Origin: Megalobrama amblycephala | Taxonomy: Eukaryota; Chordata; Actinopteri; Cypriniformes; Xenocyprididae | Direction: 5' to 3' | Length of the DNA stretch: 64,000 nucleotides | Assembly (NCBI RefSeq): GCF_018812025.1 | Contig: NC_063049.1 | Span: forward strand, 15,705,734-15,769,733 | Notes under the pieces: model-generated | Database searches by the model: none | Told to the model about the DNA's origin: nothing | The model's input: only the letters and a program-made list of their open reading frames with translations | Shown: positions 49,560 to 61,076 of the stretch, piece after piece | Layout: each line of letters opens with the position of its first letter | Numbering within the stretch: position 1 is the first letter of the stretch | Position numbers and translations under genes: made by a program

Positions 49560-49859
49560 GTGCACGACCGTGTGGCAAATAATCCTACGTTAAACGCTTC
49601 GCTCATGAATATTAATTAGTATTTGCGTGCCTAGACACTTTGTTGGAAGGTCACGGAGCAACGTCAGCGCAAGGTAATTCATATTCATGAGCTCAGCCTC
49701 CGCCATAGAAGCGTCACTGGTCCTGCACAAATCACTACAAACACGTACCTGAGTAACTTTTCTCAGCTGCCCAGACTTTTAATTCTTAAAACTAGGATAC
49801 ACTAATTCTTAAAAACGAATTTCTACCGCTCTATCAAGCTCTTAAATGCGTGTGAAAAC
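49560..49859 (+). promoter_or_regulatory. ing1: Probable ing1 promoter and 5' UTR
   Basis: This is the 300 bases just before the ing1 start codon. It has several CpG sites (for example CACGGAGCAACGTCAGCGC at 49652-49670) and no convincing TATA box at the expected distance, which fits a housekeeping-type promoter. The transcription start cannot be fixed from sequence alone. The upstream border is set by repeat-derived sequence ending near 49.4 kb. Confidence 0.35.
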
Positions 49860-50001
49860 ATGCTGAATCCTTCTTCAAACGGCGAGTCGTCTCATGCAGT
49901 GGTGAACTATGTTGAGGAGTATCTGGAGCTGGTCGAGTCTTTGCCCCTGGACCTACAGAGATGTGTGTCTCTCATGAAGGAAATAGATGCCAGATATCAA
50001 G
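49860..50001 (+). CDS. ing1: ing1 coding exon 1
   Basis: Encodes residues 1-47 plus the first base of codon 48. It starts at the only in-frame ATG ahead of the conserved [15 protein letters not shown] segment and ends at CAAG/GTGAGA, a good donor. The frame continues into exon 2 to give a YQEIL junction, as in vertebrate ING1. Because this first exon encodes a p33-type N-terminus, this is the ING1b-like isoform; alternative first exons were not found. Confidence 0.95.
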
Positions 50002-53000
50002 GTGAGAGAATACGGACACTTACTCTTAGCAGAAGTGTAAGAAGAAAACACTGCATTTGTTTGAGCAACGGGTGTTAGATGTCACACTAGCTAGCTGGCT
50101 AGCGGCTAACTGTTAGCACGTGAAACTCGCAAGTTCCCCCCCGATTGAGAGGTTAAAGCCACAAAGTTGATACAGTATGCATGTTAAATGTATTTCTCAT
50201 TTATATCTTAAATATTGTCATTTATATTTATATTGTAGCGACTGTGAAGTCACTACCTATCCAGTTCGGATGGAGGGGGTTTGGCAGCTTCTAGAGCGCC
50301 ATAAACTTCCTGTTTAAATAATTATGTATTTTAACATTGCATTTGTGTGTTAGTGTTGTGTAAATAGTCTTTGAAATATCACAAAGACAGCATACATGCG
50401 CATATATGTCCAAAGACGTCTGTGTCAACTGCGTGTAAAACATGTTAAGACGCTACAGACAAAATCATTGTTTTTTTTTTTTGTTTTTTGTTTTTTTTCA
50501 TGCCCTTTGGTCAGTTTTAAGATTTTTGGGCCACATTTCCGTTTATTTTATTACATTTTATTCATTTGCGTATGGCAATTTTAATTACAATACATATATT
50601 TAAAGGCCGTCTTGTCAAAATGTAGCACTTAACAAACTTTCCAGTTTTATTACTATTTATATGTTTGTTCATATATTATTCGCCTCATTTATTCTTAAAA
50701 TATGTTGATTTTTTTTTTTTTTCTGGCTGTTTGTTGACAGTATTCTGATTTATGGAGTGATAAAACGAGATCAAAAATCCCTTCTGTAAAAGCCTAATAT
50801 GTAGACAAAATGAAATAAGAATTTTGAACCTGACTTCAGATGCCAAATGTATGCAAATTAGTGCATGCATATTTAATTAGATAACATGGCATTTGCATAA
50901 TTGAAACAGCACTGTAATGCAATTTTTTTTTTTTTTTTTTTTGTACTATGATCAATAAACTGTGGAAGTATAGTTATAATAGTTGAAATATTTACCCAGT
51001 TCACCTGTGGTGACAAAAAAGCTTCCTTGTAATGTTTTACTGGAGGTTAAATAAAAAAAACAAAAATAGTGCATAGATTGACACACAGTAACAGTAAACC
51101 AGTGTTAAATTTGACAGCAAATTTTGATTTAGTTTTAGTCATAGTCTTTTGACTAAAATGTCATTTAGTTTTAGTGATATTTTAGCCATCGGAAATTGTT
51201 TTAGTTTTAGTCGACTAAATCTACAGTAGATAAAATCTAATTTAGTTAAATTGTAATGCATTAAGTAAACATTTCTCAAACAATATACAGATCCAATACA
51301 CTGATATACATCTGATATTCTCCAAACTGTTTATGTTCACTTAAGATAACCAACTAAAGCATAGAAACTAGATGAAATAAAATAAGTTTGCATTTTTTAT
51401 ATATTTATTTTTTGTTTCAGTTAACGTTTATTTAATGAAGTTTTTATGGTTTTAGGGTTAGTTAACTATAATAACCCTTATTGTACTTGTAAAGTATATT
51501 GAATAATGTGTCAAAAATGTTCTTAGATACAGTAGTTTACTATGAATCAAATAGAAATTAAATTAAATACAGTTTATTGTGTAAAAAAAATAACAATAAT
51601 GACCAGGGAAAATTAATAATTAAATACACCGTGATTCTTATTCTGAAGTGTCTACAATCTGCACTGTAGCAGGCTGCTTATTTAAGTTCAGATGAGGGAG
51701 ATAAAATATGCATTCTTACAACTGTCTAAAACATACTACCATATAAAAATCGTGTAGTAAACATTGTCATAATTCATCAACATTAGCTTATAAGCAATCG
51801 ATTGGCATAAATGTGCGCTACTCATTAATTGCGAAGCAGTCTGAAGTGCTGCTGGGCAAGCCTGTAGAGCACGCAACAGCGCCGCTTTTTCCCGCGGTTA
51901 GATCAGCACGTTACACTTCAAATGTGCACATCTTCCACACAGGACAGCAGTCCCGACTGGATATCTTCCCAAATCGTCCCTCTCTTTCATTTTCATCTCG
52001 TTTTTATTCGTTGATGAAAATTAGAGTAGGTTTTAGTCATAGTTTTTGTCATTCAAAATGCATTTTTATTTAGTCATCGTCTCGTTTTCGTCCGTGAAAA
52101 AATGTTGTTGACAAATTATTCGATGAAATTAACACTGTAGTAAACATTGTGCCACTATTGTTGTAGGGCTGCAACTAACGACTATTTTGATGATCGATTA
52201 ATCTATCAATTATTTTTAAGATTAGTCTAATTATTTTTGATCAATCGATTAATCCTTTAGTTTTAACTACCGCCATTATTTCTGCCATTAATCTTTTGAT
52301 TTTTTTTTTTATTAAAACATTTTCTCATAAAATACACATTTAAAAAAAAATACCAACATAAAAACAAAGTGCCAAGAACATATTCCACGCAAATTGACAT
52401 ATTTTCACAATCTACGTAATCAATTACGTCGACACTTCATTCCAGCCCTATATGGTTGTTTTTTCTTTTTAACATTAATCCTGGTTTATTGATCTTGCAG
52501 AGATCCTCGATGAATTGGACGAGGCTTATGAAAAGCACAGGCATGAATCAGACCCTGTGCAGAGGCGGCGTCTGCTTCACTGCATCCAGCGCTCTTTGAT
52601 CCGCACAGAAGAACTCGGTGACGAAAAGATTCAGATCGCGGGCCAAATGGTGGAAATGGTGGAGAATCGCAGCCGGCAGCTTGAGTGGAAGGGTGAGCTT
52701 TTCCAGGCCTGCCAGGACTCGCCGGAGAGCACCGTATCGGTGGGCAGCGCCCCCAGTGCCATTACAACCGTAACTATGACACCACTTTCTGCTTCAATGC
52801 TCTCGGCCAGTAAGCCGTGTGCGGACCGTAGACGAGACGAGACACCGAGTTCAGTTGACAAATCTGGCGGAAAGCGTTCACGCAGGCAGAAAAATGGTTC
52901 GGAGAACCGGGAAAACTCCAATTACAGCATGGAGCACAATGAGGAGGTTGCTTCAGGCGTGCCAAAAGAGAAGAAGGCCAAGACGTCGTCCACGTCATCG

Positions 53001-53288
53001 AAGAAGAAGAAGAGGTCTAAAAGCAAACAGGACAGGGAGCCGTCGCCGACAGACCTGCCGATCGATCCCAATGAACCCACTTACTGCCTGTGTGAGCAAG
53101 TGTCTTATGGAGAGATGATCGGTTGTGATAATGATGAATGCACTATTGAATGGTTTCACTTCTCTTGTGTTGGCCTGCACCATAAGCCCAAAGGAAAATG
53201 GTACTGTCCAAAGTGCAGAGGAGACAATGAGAAGACGATGGACAAAGCATTAGAAAGGTCGAAAAAAGAACGAGCGTATAACAGGTAG
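49860..53288 (+). CDS. ing1: Inhibitor of growth protein 1 (ING family, PHD finger), two coding exons
   Basis: Coding sequence is join(49860..50001, 52501..53288), 309 residues. ING1 is a nuclear chromatin reader that recruits Sin3/HDAC complexes to H3K4me3 and acts in p53-linked growth control (known of the family). Visible: N-terminal ING helical domain (about residues 14-110, including LPLDLQR and [15 protein letters not shown]); basic nuclear-localisation clusters ([22 protein letters not shown] at about 172-223); C4HC3 PHD finger with Cys 243, 245, 256, 261, His 267, Cys 270, 283, 286; aromatic-cage candidates Tyr250 and Trp265; and a polybasic tail ending KKERAYNR. That tail is typical of ING1, whereas ING2 ends differently. 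The protein is longer than the 279-residue human p33 form because of a Ser/Thr-rich insert in the linker. The intron is phase 1 with a GTGAG donor and TTGCAG acceptor. It converges on ube2a. Confidence 0.96.
50002..51102 (+). other. ing1: ing1 intron 1, 5' part
   Basis: Intronic sequence with poly-T tracts near 50469-50499, 50709-50722 and 50922-50942. No additional exon or alternative ing1 first exon was recognised. Confidence 0.5.
51103..52138. mobile_element. Repeat in ing1 intron 1 (CAGTGTTAAATTTG ends)
   Basis: Left end CAGTGTTAAATTTGACAGCA, right end TTCGATGAAATTAACACTG. The subterminal TTTAGTTTTAGTCATAGTCT is seen in inverse-related form near the right end (TTTTAGTCATAGTTTTTGTC). Common fish repeat; a non-coding intronic insertion. 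Confidence 0.55.
52164..52452. mobile_element. hAT-like MITE in ing1 intron 1, 50 bases before exon 2
   Basis: Starts TAGGGCTGCAACTAACGACT and ends CACTTCATTCCAGCCCTA. Contains ATCGATTAATC motifs. It lies only about 50 bases from the exon 2 acceptor, yet leaves the branch and polypyrimidine region intact. Confidence 0.7.
52501..53288 (+). CDS. ing1: ing1 coding exon 2
   Basis: Follows the acceptor TTGATCTTGCAG at 52489-52500 and runs to TAG at 53286-53288. It encodes the rest of the ING domain, the basic region, the PHD finger and the polybasic tail. As in other ING1 and ING2 genes, nearly all of the protein lies in one large terminal exon. Codon use is GC-rich compared with the AT-rich surroundings. 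Confidence 0.96.
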
Positions 53289-53575
53289 TGACACGTGTAC
53301 CTGGTTGCCATGAAATGTTTTTCTATTCAGGAGTTTAGTACCCAGTTTTGAGAGGCCTGTGATGTTATGACTAGAGTTGGTCATCAGTTAGTATATCTTT
53401 TAGGGATATATTTGAGATAGGGTTCACTTATCAGCTACTTAGTTATCATTGTTCTGCAGTATTGGAGGTATCCTGTTCATCTATCCACAAGACACGGTAA
53501 TGCATTTTTGTAAAAAATCATTTTCAACTATCATTTTGTATTTATGCGTTGCATAACTGTACATATGTTCATTAA

Positions 53576-53581
53576 AATAAA
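53576..53581 (+). terminator. ing1: Polyadenylation signal of ing1
   Basis: A canonical AATAAA lies 288 bases after the ing1 stop codon and is followed by a T/G-rich stretch (TTGTAGTGTTGTTT). It is the first AATAAA after the stop on the plus strand, so the 3' UTR would be about 300 bases. Cleavage is inferred at about 53595-53610. Confidence 0.65.
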
Positions 53582-53979
53582 CCATGCTTATTGTAGTGTT
53601 GTTTCATGGCTTTTCTGCTTATTAAAAAAAAGTTAGCTTTAGATAAGGCCTTAACCCTTGTGTGACCTTTTGGGGTTTTTTGGGGGGTTTTTTTTATCAT
53701 TTTTCCTGTGTTAATGCCAGCTGCATAAATTTTGGCACAGGTGTGTATTTTTATTGGAATTGTATTATTTTACCCCAATTTCCTTTAATAAATCTATTTT
53801 ACTCTAGGTACACAAAATAGTTTCAATTAGGACCTTAAGGACAAAAATGTCCCCATTGAAATTTTTAATCTCAGGGTCATTTAACTATAAAATTATGCAA
53901 TCTTTGTAAATAGGCTTTCATTTTGTTGGCAAGGCTTCAAAATTTAAATTTTATCTTTTTACCAGATGGTGCCATTTTC

Positions 53980-54450
53980 TACGGAAGAGGATTAGGGCCA
54001 AGCAATAATAAAAAAATAAAAACATCTCAAGATTTAAGTTGTTAAATTTCGAGAAAAAACTCGTTAAATTTCGAGAAAAAAAGTCTAAATAAAATGTTGA
54101 ATAAACTCATTAAATTACGAGAAAAAACTCGTTAAATTTCAAGAAAAAAGTCAAGATAAAATGTTGAGAATAAAGTCATTAAATTACGAGAAAAAAGTCG
54201 TTAGATTATGAGAACAAATTCATTAAATTTCGAGAATAAAGTCATTAAATTATGAGAAAAAAGTCGTTAAATTATGAGAACAAATTTGTAATTTAACGAA
54301 TTTGTTCTCGTAATTTAGCGACTTTTTTCTCATAATTTAATGAGTTTATTCTCAACATTTTATCTCGACTTTTTTCTCGAAATTTAACAACTTTAATCTC
54401 GAGATGGTTTTATTTTTTTATTATTGCTTGGCCCTAATCCTCTTCCGTAA
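53980..54450. repeat. Long hairpin built from tandem repeats, between ing1 and ube2a
   Basis: The ends TACGGAAGAGGATTAGGGCC and GGCCCTAATCCTCTTCCGTA are perfect inverted repeats that continue as AAGCAATAATAAAAAAATAA. The interior is a run of units such as GTTAAATTTCGAGAAAAAAC with period about 20-22, and it changes orientation at about 54290. The whole 470 bases can fold on itself. Confidence 0.85.
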
Positions 54451-54754
54451 TTTCCTCAGGTTTGGCCTGTAAAGCAAATACTCGCTTTATTCCTGTTTTC
54501 TGCATATGCATATTAAAAAGCCATTTAGATAAATTTATGCAGCTATAATTGTGTAGGTGTGTTAGTATGTATGTTAGAGTGTGGTTTGTAATGTGTGTAA
54601 TAAATTGTGTGTGTGCATGCAATATTTGAGGAAAAACTCTACTGCAAATCACAAAACCAACCACTGTGTGTGTGTAACAGACATAGGCCTGTAAGAGCTG
54701 TGCATATAAATCTCACTCCCATGATCTCAAGAGGCGATCTAGTGACTGACCCTA

Positions 54755-54840
54755 GACTGCGGTCTTTAGTCTCCTTGTTAGAGGGCCCGACTCCCATGCC
54801 GGCGGACCTGGGTTCGAGTCTCGCTTTAGAGTGGGCAGTT
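54755..54840 (+). repeat. tRNA-like sequence, probable SINE head
   Basis: CTTTAGTCTCCTTGTTAGAG has an A-box-like core and CCTGGGTTCGAGTCTCGC contains a B-box (GGTTCGAGTC). The anticodon-loop-like CTCCCAT and arm spacing resemble a tRNA, but stem pairing is imperfect and the acceptor stem is poor. A tRNA-derived SINE relic is more likely than a functional tRNA gene. Confidence 0.5.
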
Positions 54841-54927
54841 TGAACAGAAAGGGGTTACATGTGCACCAGTGGAGCTTTGCTGGCATCTAATGGGGAAAAT
54901 TTGATACTGCGCCCAAACAAAGTCTTA

Positions 54928-55350
54928 TTTAAAGCGGAACTCAGTAAGATTTGCGAAGCTCCCCCTACAGGTTCCTTCAGTGAATCACACTGTCGTACAT
55001 ACTGCAAGCGCAGCTCTGGACTACAACGCTCACCAGCGCAGTAGTTTTGCAAATACAGTACAAGAAATCTCGATGGAGGTGGGTAATTTTCGAAATTGTC
55101 TTATAAAGTCATAATATATACATTGTTTTTGAATTACCATAAAGCATTTTGTCACTCTCGCGTGAACGTGAACATGAGGCGAGATTGTGTCAGGTCGGCG
55201 CAGCTCAAATTGCAAGTGCTGTTTTCTGGCGTAGACGTGCCAGAGGGGGTTAGTGGACACCTCAAACACACCACTACAAGTCAATTAACCATCTTAAGGA
55301 TTTAGAAAACTATTTATGAAGGTAAAAAAGTTACTTAGTTCTGTTTTAAA
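54928..55350. mobile_element. TIR element (TTTAAAGCGGAACTCAGTAAG ends)
   Basis: Left end TTTAAAGCGGAACTCAGTAA, right end TTACTTAGTTCTGTTTTAAA, inverted with two or three mismatches. Internal CGAAGCTCCCCCTACAGG is characteristic of an abundant fish element. Confidence 0.7.
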
Positions 55351-55786
55351 GCTCATTTTTTGAGATATCAACCTCAAATGTGGACCAAGACTAGTTTAGA
55401 TTTATGGCTTTGCTTTTCTAGCAGTTTTAGAGTTTGTTTCATAAAATATATTTTATATAAAATAATGTTCATAAATCCTTTTCATAAACATAAAATATAA
55501 AATATAAAAAACATTTTTTTTTACTTCAACAATAATCTGCCAAGGGTCTTTTTTTAAAACGAGACCGAACTTAAGTCTGTGCTCCAAAGCTAAAATATTT
55601 ATGACCATTTTTTGACAGACATTTTTTCCACTATGGAGCTATGTGTAACTTTTTTTAATTGAAGGGTTGAAGTACATCGCAAATGTTGACCAAAAATTTG
55701 TCTTTAGCTCTTCTGTATTGCATAATCTACTTTGCATGCTCTGTTTCTTAGAATAAAATTGTTTCATTTAACTTTCCCCTGGTTTC

Positions 55787-56010
55787 ACAGACCAGGCTTA
55801 AGCTAGTCCTAGACTAAAATGCATGTTTGAGCTGTTTTAACTGAAAGTAACTTGCACTGACATATCTTAAAATATGTGCTATAGGTTTGTCTCAAGATGC
55901 ACACCAGTAATGTTTTTTTTCTAGGGTATGTTTCTAAAAGATACTTAAATACCCTAATTGAAATAGGGCCTAATCCTGGTTTAGACTAAGTCCTGTCTGT
56001 GAAACCGTGC
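55787..56010. mobile_element. Short TIR element (CCTGGTTTCACAGAC ends)
   Basis: CCCTGGTTTCACAGACCAGG, then CTTAAGCTAGTCCTAGACTA on the left; ATCCTGGTTTAGACTAAGTC, then CTGTCTGTGAAACCGTG on the right. Dispersed repeat in fish. Confidence 0.65.
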
Positions 56011-56094
56011 CATAGTGTATTTAATTTGAAAATGAACTTAAATAGAAAAGATGAAAGATTCTTATGTTTAACTTCTGTTAATATGACAGACTAA

Positions 56095-56313
56095 AGGCCC
56101 ATTCACACCAAGGATGATAACTATAACAATAATGATGAATATATAGTTCTAAAAATGAAAGAATAGCAGTTCACACTGCAATAATAACGATAATGTCAGA
56201 GAAACTATATCGTTGAAATCACTTTCGGAGCATTTTTTATTTTTTTCTCTCCAGCTGATATGGACACTAATATGGTTATTGTTATATAGTTATTCTTGGT
56301 GTGAACAGGCCTT
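56095..56313. mobile_element. Short TIR element (AAGGCCCATTCACACCAAGG ends)
   Basis: Left end AAAGGCCCATTCACACCAAG, right end CTTGGTGTGAACAGGCCTTA, about 20-base inverted repeats around an AT-rich core. Confidence 0.7.
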
Positions 56314-56377
56314 AATGAATGATGAAATAAGGTGTAAAGTATCAGTAAAGCATTACTCACAAAAGATAGTTTCACCT

Positions 56378-56383
56378 TTTATT
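56378..56383 (-). terminator. ube2a: Possible polyadenylation signal of ube2a
   Basis: An AATAAA on the minus strand, about 1.03 kb after the ube2a stop. Its distance would give a 3' UTR of the order usual for UBE2A, but other signals could be used and no transcript evidence is available. Confidence 0.35.
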
Positions 56384-57417
56384 TAAGTAGCCTATTTACA
56401 AGTGCTGGAAAATGAGACTGCCTACCAGTGCAAAATCTGTACACAAAATTCTGATGTGATTTGTATATACAAGAGATTAGTAGAGGAAAGGACACACTCA
56501 GTCATTCATGCATGTAACAGGGAATACATCTGCAAAGATTAAGGGTTTGGGAAAAGACCTGAAGACATTATTTGACTTGATTGATTGGACTTGTGATGCA
56601 AGCCATGAAAATAACTGCAGTTAACGTATATCTCTATAGGATTTAGAAGGATATATATATATATATATTTAAATTTTTTTATCTTGGAGTAACTCCAGCA
56701 AATCTCAGTTTTTTTTTGACTAGTAAATATATATATTTTATACTTCACACCATATTGCCATTTTGTGTCAACATAATTTGATCATTTATATAAACCCTCA
56801 CATCCGTCTATCAACATCTTATGTGTTTTCAGTGCGTACTGGAGATTCTGACCACGCATGTGGTACCATGCCAACCCGCCTCTGGCAGAGCCAAGAAGAG
56901 TCGTGACTAAACCAGCATAACGAATCAAGAGAAAAGGAAGCAAAACAGAAATTAAAAGGACACTTTTAACTGCATTTTGAGTGAAACCATGATATTAAAA
57001 TTGACAATGAAGCACCAAGAACATTTTCATCAACACTACTATGACTTAGATTAAAGTCTTTTAGTGAGTCATGTATCCAGATTAGAACGCCTTGATTGAC
57101 TCATCCATAATGTTTTGTTTTTTTGTTTTTTTTAGAGATGCTAATGCATTTTGCAAAAAAGGACAATTACTGCATGTTCATGCCGGATGCAAAATTAGTC
57201 GAGCCTTATACACCAGGGGTATTTCCCCTTTCAGCGATCTTAAAGAGGGCTGAAAACCAGTCCAATGTGGGAGAGAAATAAAACAAAACAAATCACAATC
57301 TTGCATGAGTAAAGTGCATAAAAACTTAAAAATGGAGATTAGAAAAACTATCCTCCAACAACAGAGCCAAACAAAAGGAAAACAAAGTTTCAGCGAGAAC
57401 ATGGTTTGTGAATGTGG
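56384..57417 (-). other. ube2a: Probable ube2a 3' UTR and flank
   Basis: Non-coding sequence downstream of the ube2a stop on the minus strand, up to the candidate AATAAA at 56378-56383. No repeat of note apart from a short (TA)n patch near 56650-56668. The extent of the 3' UTR is inferred. Confidence 0.35.
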
Positions 57418-57546
57418 TCAACTGTCCCTCCAGCTCTGCTCTACAATCGCTGACACCCGTTTCTCATATTCTCGCTTATTTTCTTGATACAGTTGTGCTG
57501 CCTGGCTGTTTGCAGGGCTGTTGGGATTTGGCTCATCTAGAAGGGA
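57418..57546 (-). CDS. ube2a: ube2a exon 6 and stop
   Basis: Encodes [15 protein letters not shown] through QSWRDS, then TGA at 57418-57420. The acceptor is TTCTTTACAG. The final residue is Ser where human UBE2A has Cys; this is a terminal position and probably tolerated. Confidence 0.95.
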   Translation of the reverse strand, partial: SLLDEPNPNSPANSQAAQLYQENKREYEKRVSAIVEQSWRDS

Positions 57547-60500
57547 CTGTAAAGAAAGAGAAATCAAATTTTAGGCCTCACGAGTATAACAATGGACACT
57601 TTTCAAATTTGACATCTTTCTCTCTTCTCATCAAGTCAAGTCATCTTCATTTATATAGCACTTTTCACAATACACATTGTCTCAAAGCAGCTTCACAGTG
57701 ACAATAGGAAAATTATTATCAAGCTAAAGTTGGTTTTTGATTGAATCACTTCCGTTGTAAAAATTGTTAATTATTACTTTAGGGGCCACTGAAGTGACAC
57801 CTTTCGTACTGAAAAACTGAATACCTTTAATGCGTTCTTGCCGTTCATTTACATGTTTAGTCTAAAAGGAAAGTAATCAATCTCTATATTTTTTCCCCAA
57901 GTCATGGAAACTCTAGCACAGATTTTTACTATGGGAGCAAATGGAAATACAAAAATTATATTTGCTGTGGTCTCCTGTTCAATGCTATTGAAGTTATTGA
58001 ACTATGAAGAGATCCACTTCTGAGAACCCCAGGAATGTGAAGTGTCCATTGGAAAGTAAAGTTACAATTACAAGAAAAAAAAAAAAAACAGAAAATCACT
58101 ACAAGCAATCTAATTATACAATTATCAGATTTAATAATGTCCACAAGCTGTATAAAACATATTTAACTGTAAAACAAAGTTTGTTAACATACCTGGATTG
58201 ATGTCAGAATAGAAGAAACATCATAAGTTGGACTCCAACGATTCTGAAGAATATCTAGGCAGATACTGCCATCAGCATACACTGAGAAAAACAAGAAAAA
58301 AAAAGAGCAACATATTCACTACATTCACAGTCCAAAAAATAAATAAATAAATAATAATAAAAAGATATGATAATGCATGAACCTTTTCTAAAATAGTAAA
58401 AAAAAAAAAAGTAGTAACAGAATGCTTCCAAAACAACATCTAAACAATTCTTACTAATACTGTACAGAAAATATGACAGCAGTAACTTTGATAATGGATT
58501 TGAAATATTGAAAGAGTAAATATTAGGGCTGGGTATTGACACAAATTTCACAATTTGATTTGATTTCACAAGCTGATTCTGATTCATTTCGAATTGATGA
58601 TTTTGTATATATCAGGTACAATACAAGGCAAAAAAACAAAACAAAATCAACTAATGCTGTAAACTATACAGGGAGTCAGTTGGTACTACATACATTAAGC
58701 ATTTCAGGAAGTTGCACTGTATATTTTAACATACTTCTGATGTCCATTCATGTTTATCTCGTGCTGTAACTAGTAGTAAAGGGGAAAAGATGATCAGTTC
58801 ACTGCTGCTTCGCTTGATCTGAGGCGGCAACCATGATCTGTTAAAGAGCTCCAAAACGGTATTAATTCTAGTCGACTATTAATAGTTTAAGTCATTAGTT
58901 GAGTAATCGCACATTGTAATTTATATTCATTTAATTACTTAAATATATACTGAAGGGGATACTAAACCATAATGAGCCTTTTATATACAGTGGGTACGGA
59001 CAGTATTCAGACCCCCTTAAATTTTTCACTCTTTGTTATATTGCAGCCATTTGCTAAAATCATTTAAGTTCATTTTTTTTCCTCATTAATGTACACACAG
59101 CACCCCATATTGACAGAAAAACACAGAATTGACATTTTTGCAGATTTATTAAAAAAGAAAAACTGAAATATCACATGGTAATAAGTATTCAGACCCTTTG
59201 CTATGACACTCATATTTTTAACTCAGGTGCTGTCCATTTCTTCTGATCATCCTTGAGATGGTTCTACACCTTCATTTGAGTCCAGCTGTGTTTGATTACA
59301 CTGATTCGGACTTGATTAGGAAAGCCACACACCTGTCTATATAAGACCTTACAGCTCACAGTGCATGTCAGAGCAAATGAGAATCATGAGGTCAAAGGAA
59401 CTGCCTGAAGAGCTCAGAGACAGAATTGTGGCAAGGCACAGATCTGGCCATGGTTACAAAAAAAATTCTGCTGCACTTAAGGTTCCTAAGAGCACAGTGG
59501 CCTCCATAATCCTTAAATGGAAGATGTTTGGGATGACCAGAACCCTTCCTAGAGCCGGCCGTCCGGCCAAACTGAGCTATCTGGGGAGAAGAGCCTTGGT
59601 GAGAGAGGTAAAGAAGAAGCCAAAGATCACTGTGGCTGAGCTCCAGAGATGCAGTCGGGAGATGGGAGAAAGTTGCAGAAAGTCAACCATCACTGCAGCC
59701 CTCCACCAGTCGGGGCTTTATGGCAAAGTGGCCCGACGGAAGCCTCTCCTCAGTGCAAGACACATGAAAGCCTGCATGGAGTTTGCTAAAAAACACCTGA
59801 AGGACTCCAAGATGGTGAGAAATAAGATTCTCTGGTCTGATGAGACCAAGATAGAACTTTTTGGCCTTAATTCTAAGCGGTATGTGTGGAGAAAACCAGG
59901 CACTGCTCATCACCTGTCCAATACAGTCCCAACAGTGAAGCATGGTGGTGGCAGCATCATGCTGTGGGGGTGTTTTTCAGCTGCAGGGACAGGACGACTG
60001 GTTGCAATCGAGGGAAAGATGAATGCGGCCAAGTACAGGGATATCCTGGACGAAAACCTTCTCAGGACCTCAGACTGGGCCGAAGGTTTACCTTCCAACA
60101 AGACAATGACCCTAAGCACACAGCTAAAATAACAAAGGAGTGGCTTCACAAACACTCCGTGACTGTTCTTGAATTGCCCAGCCAAAGCCCTGACTTAAAC
60201 CCAATTGAGCATCTCTGGAGAGACCTAAAAATGGCTGTCCACCAACGTTTACCATCCAACCTGACAGAACTGGAGAGGATCTGCAAGGAGGAATGGCAGA
60301 GGGTCCCCAAATCCAGGTGTGAAAAACTTGTTGCATCTTTCCCAAAAAGACTCATGGCTGTATTAGATCAAAAGGGTGCTTCTACTAAATACTGAGCAAA
60401 GGGTCTGAATACTTAGGACCATGTGATATTTCAGTTTTTCTTTTTTAATAAATCTGCAAAAATGTTAACAATTCTGTGTTTTTCTGTCAATATGGGGTGC

Positions 60501-60628
60501 TGTGTGTACATTAATGAAGAGAAAAAAAATGAACTTAAATGATTTTAGCAAATGGCTGCAATATAACAAAGAGTGAAACATTTAAGGGGGTCTGAATACT
60601 TTCCATACCCACTGTGTATATGTGTGTG

Positions 60629-60727
<99 letters not shown>

Positions 60728-61015
60728 TGTGTGCAGAATTATTATATGTAATATAGCCTATTCCTCGCTCAAGCATACACAAAGATTTGCCTGTGCTTTG
60801 CGGCAAAGTATTGATTATGAATGCGTCTGAAAAATAGCAAGGAGACATTATTCAGGGATGCAAACAGGTAAGGGGGGAAAAAGGTGAGAACATTGCGTAG
60901 GGTGGGGGCATGCTCCGAACAAATTTTTTTAAAGACATTTGCTTTACATGCTCATTTGTAGCTACTTTAATTGATTTTTTTAATTTGTTATTGCCATGTA
61001 TGTCCAAAACTATAA

Positions 61016-61076
<61 letters not shown>

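Noticed and set aside
52631..53118. Several antisense and shifted frames over ing1 exon 2
   Set aside because: Shadows of the GC-rich ing1 coding exon.
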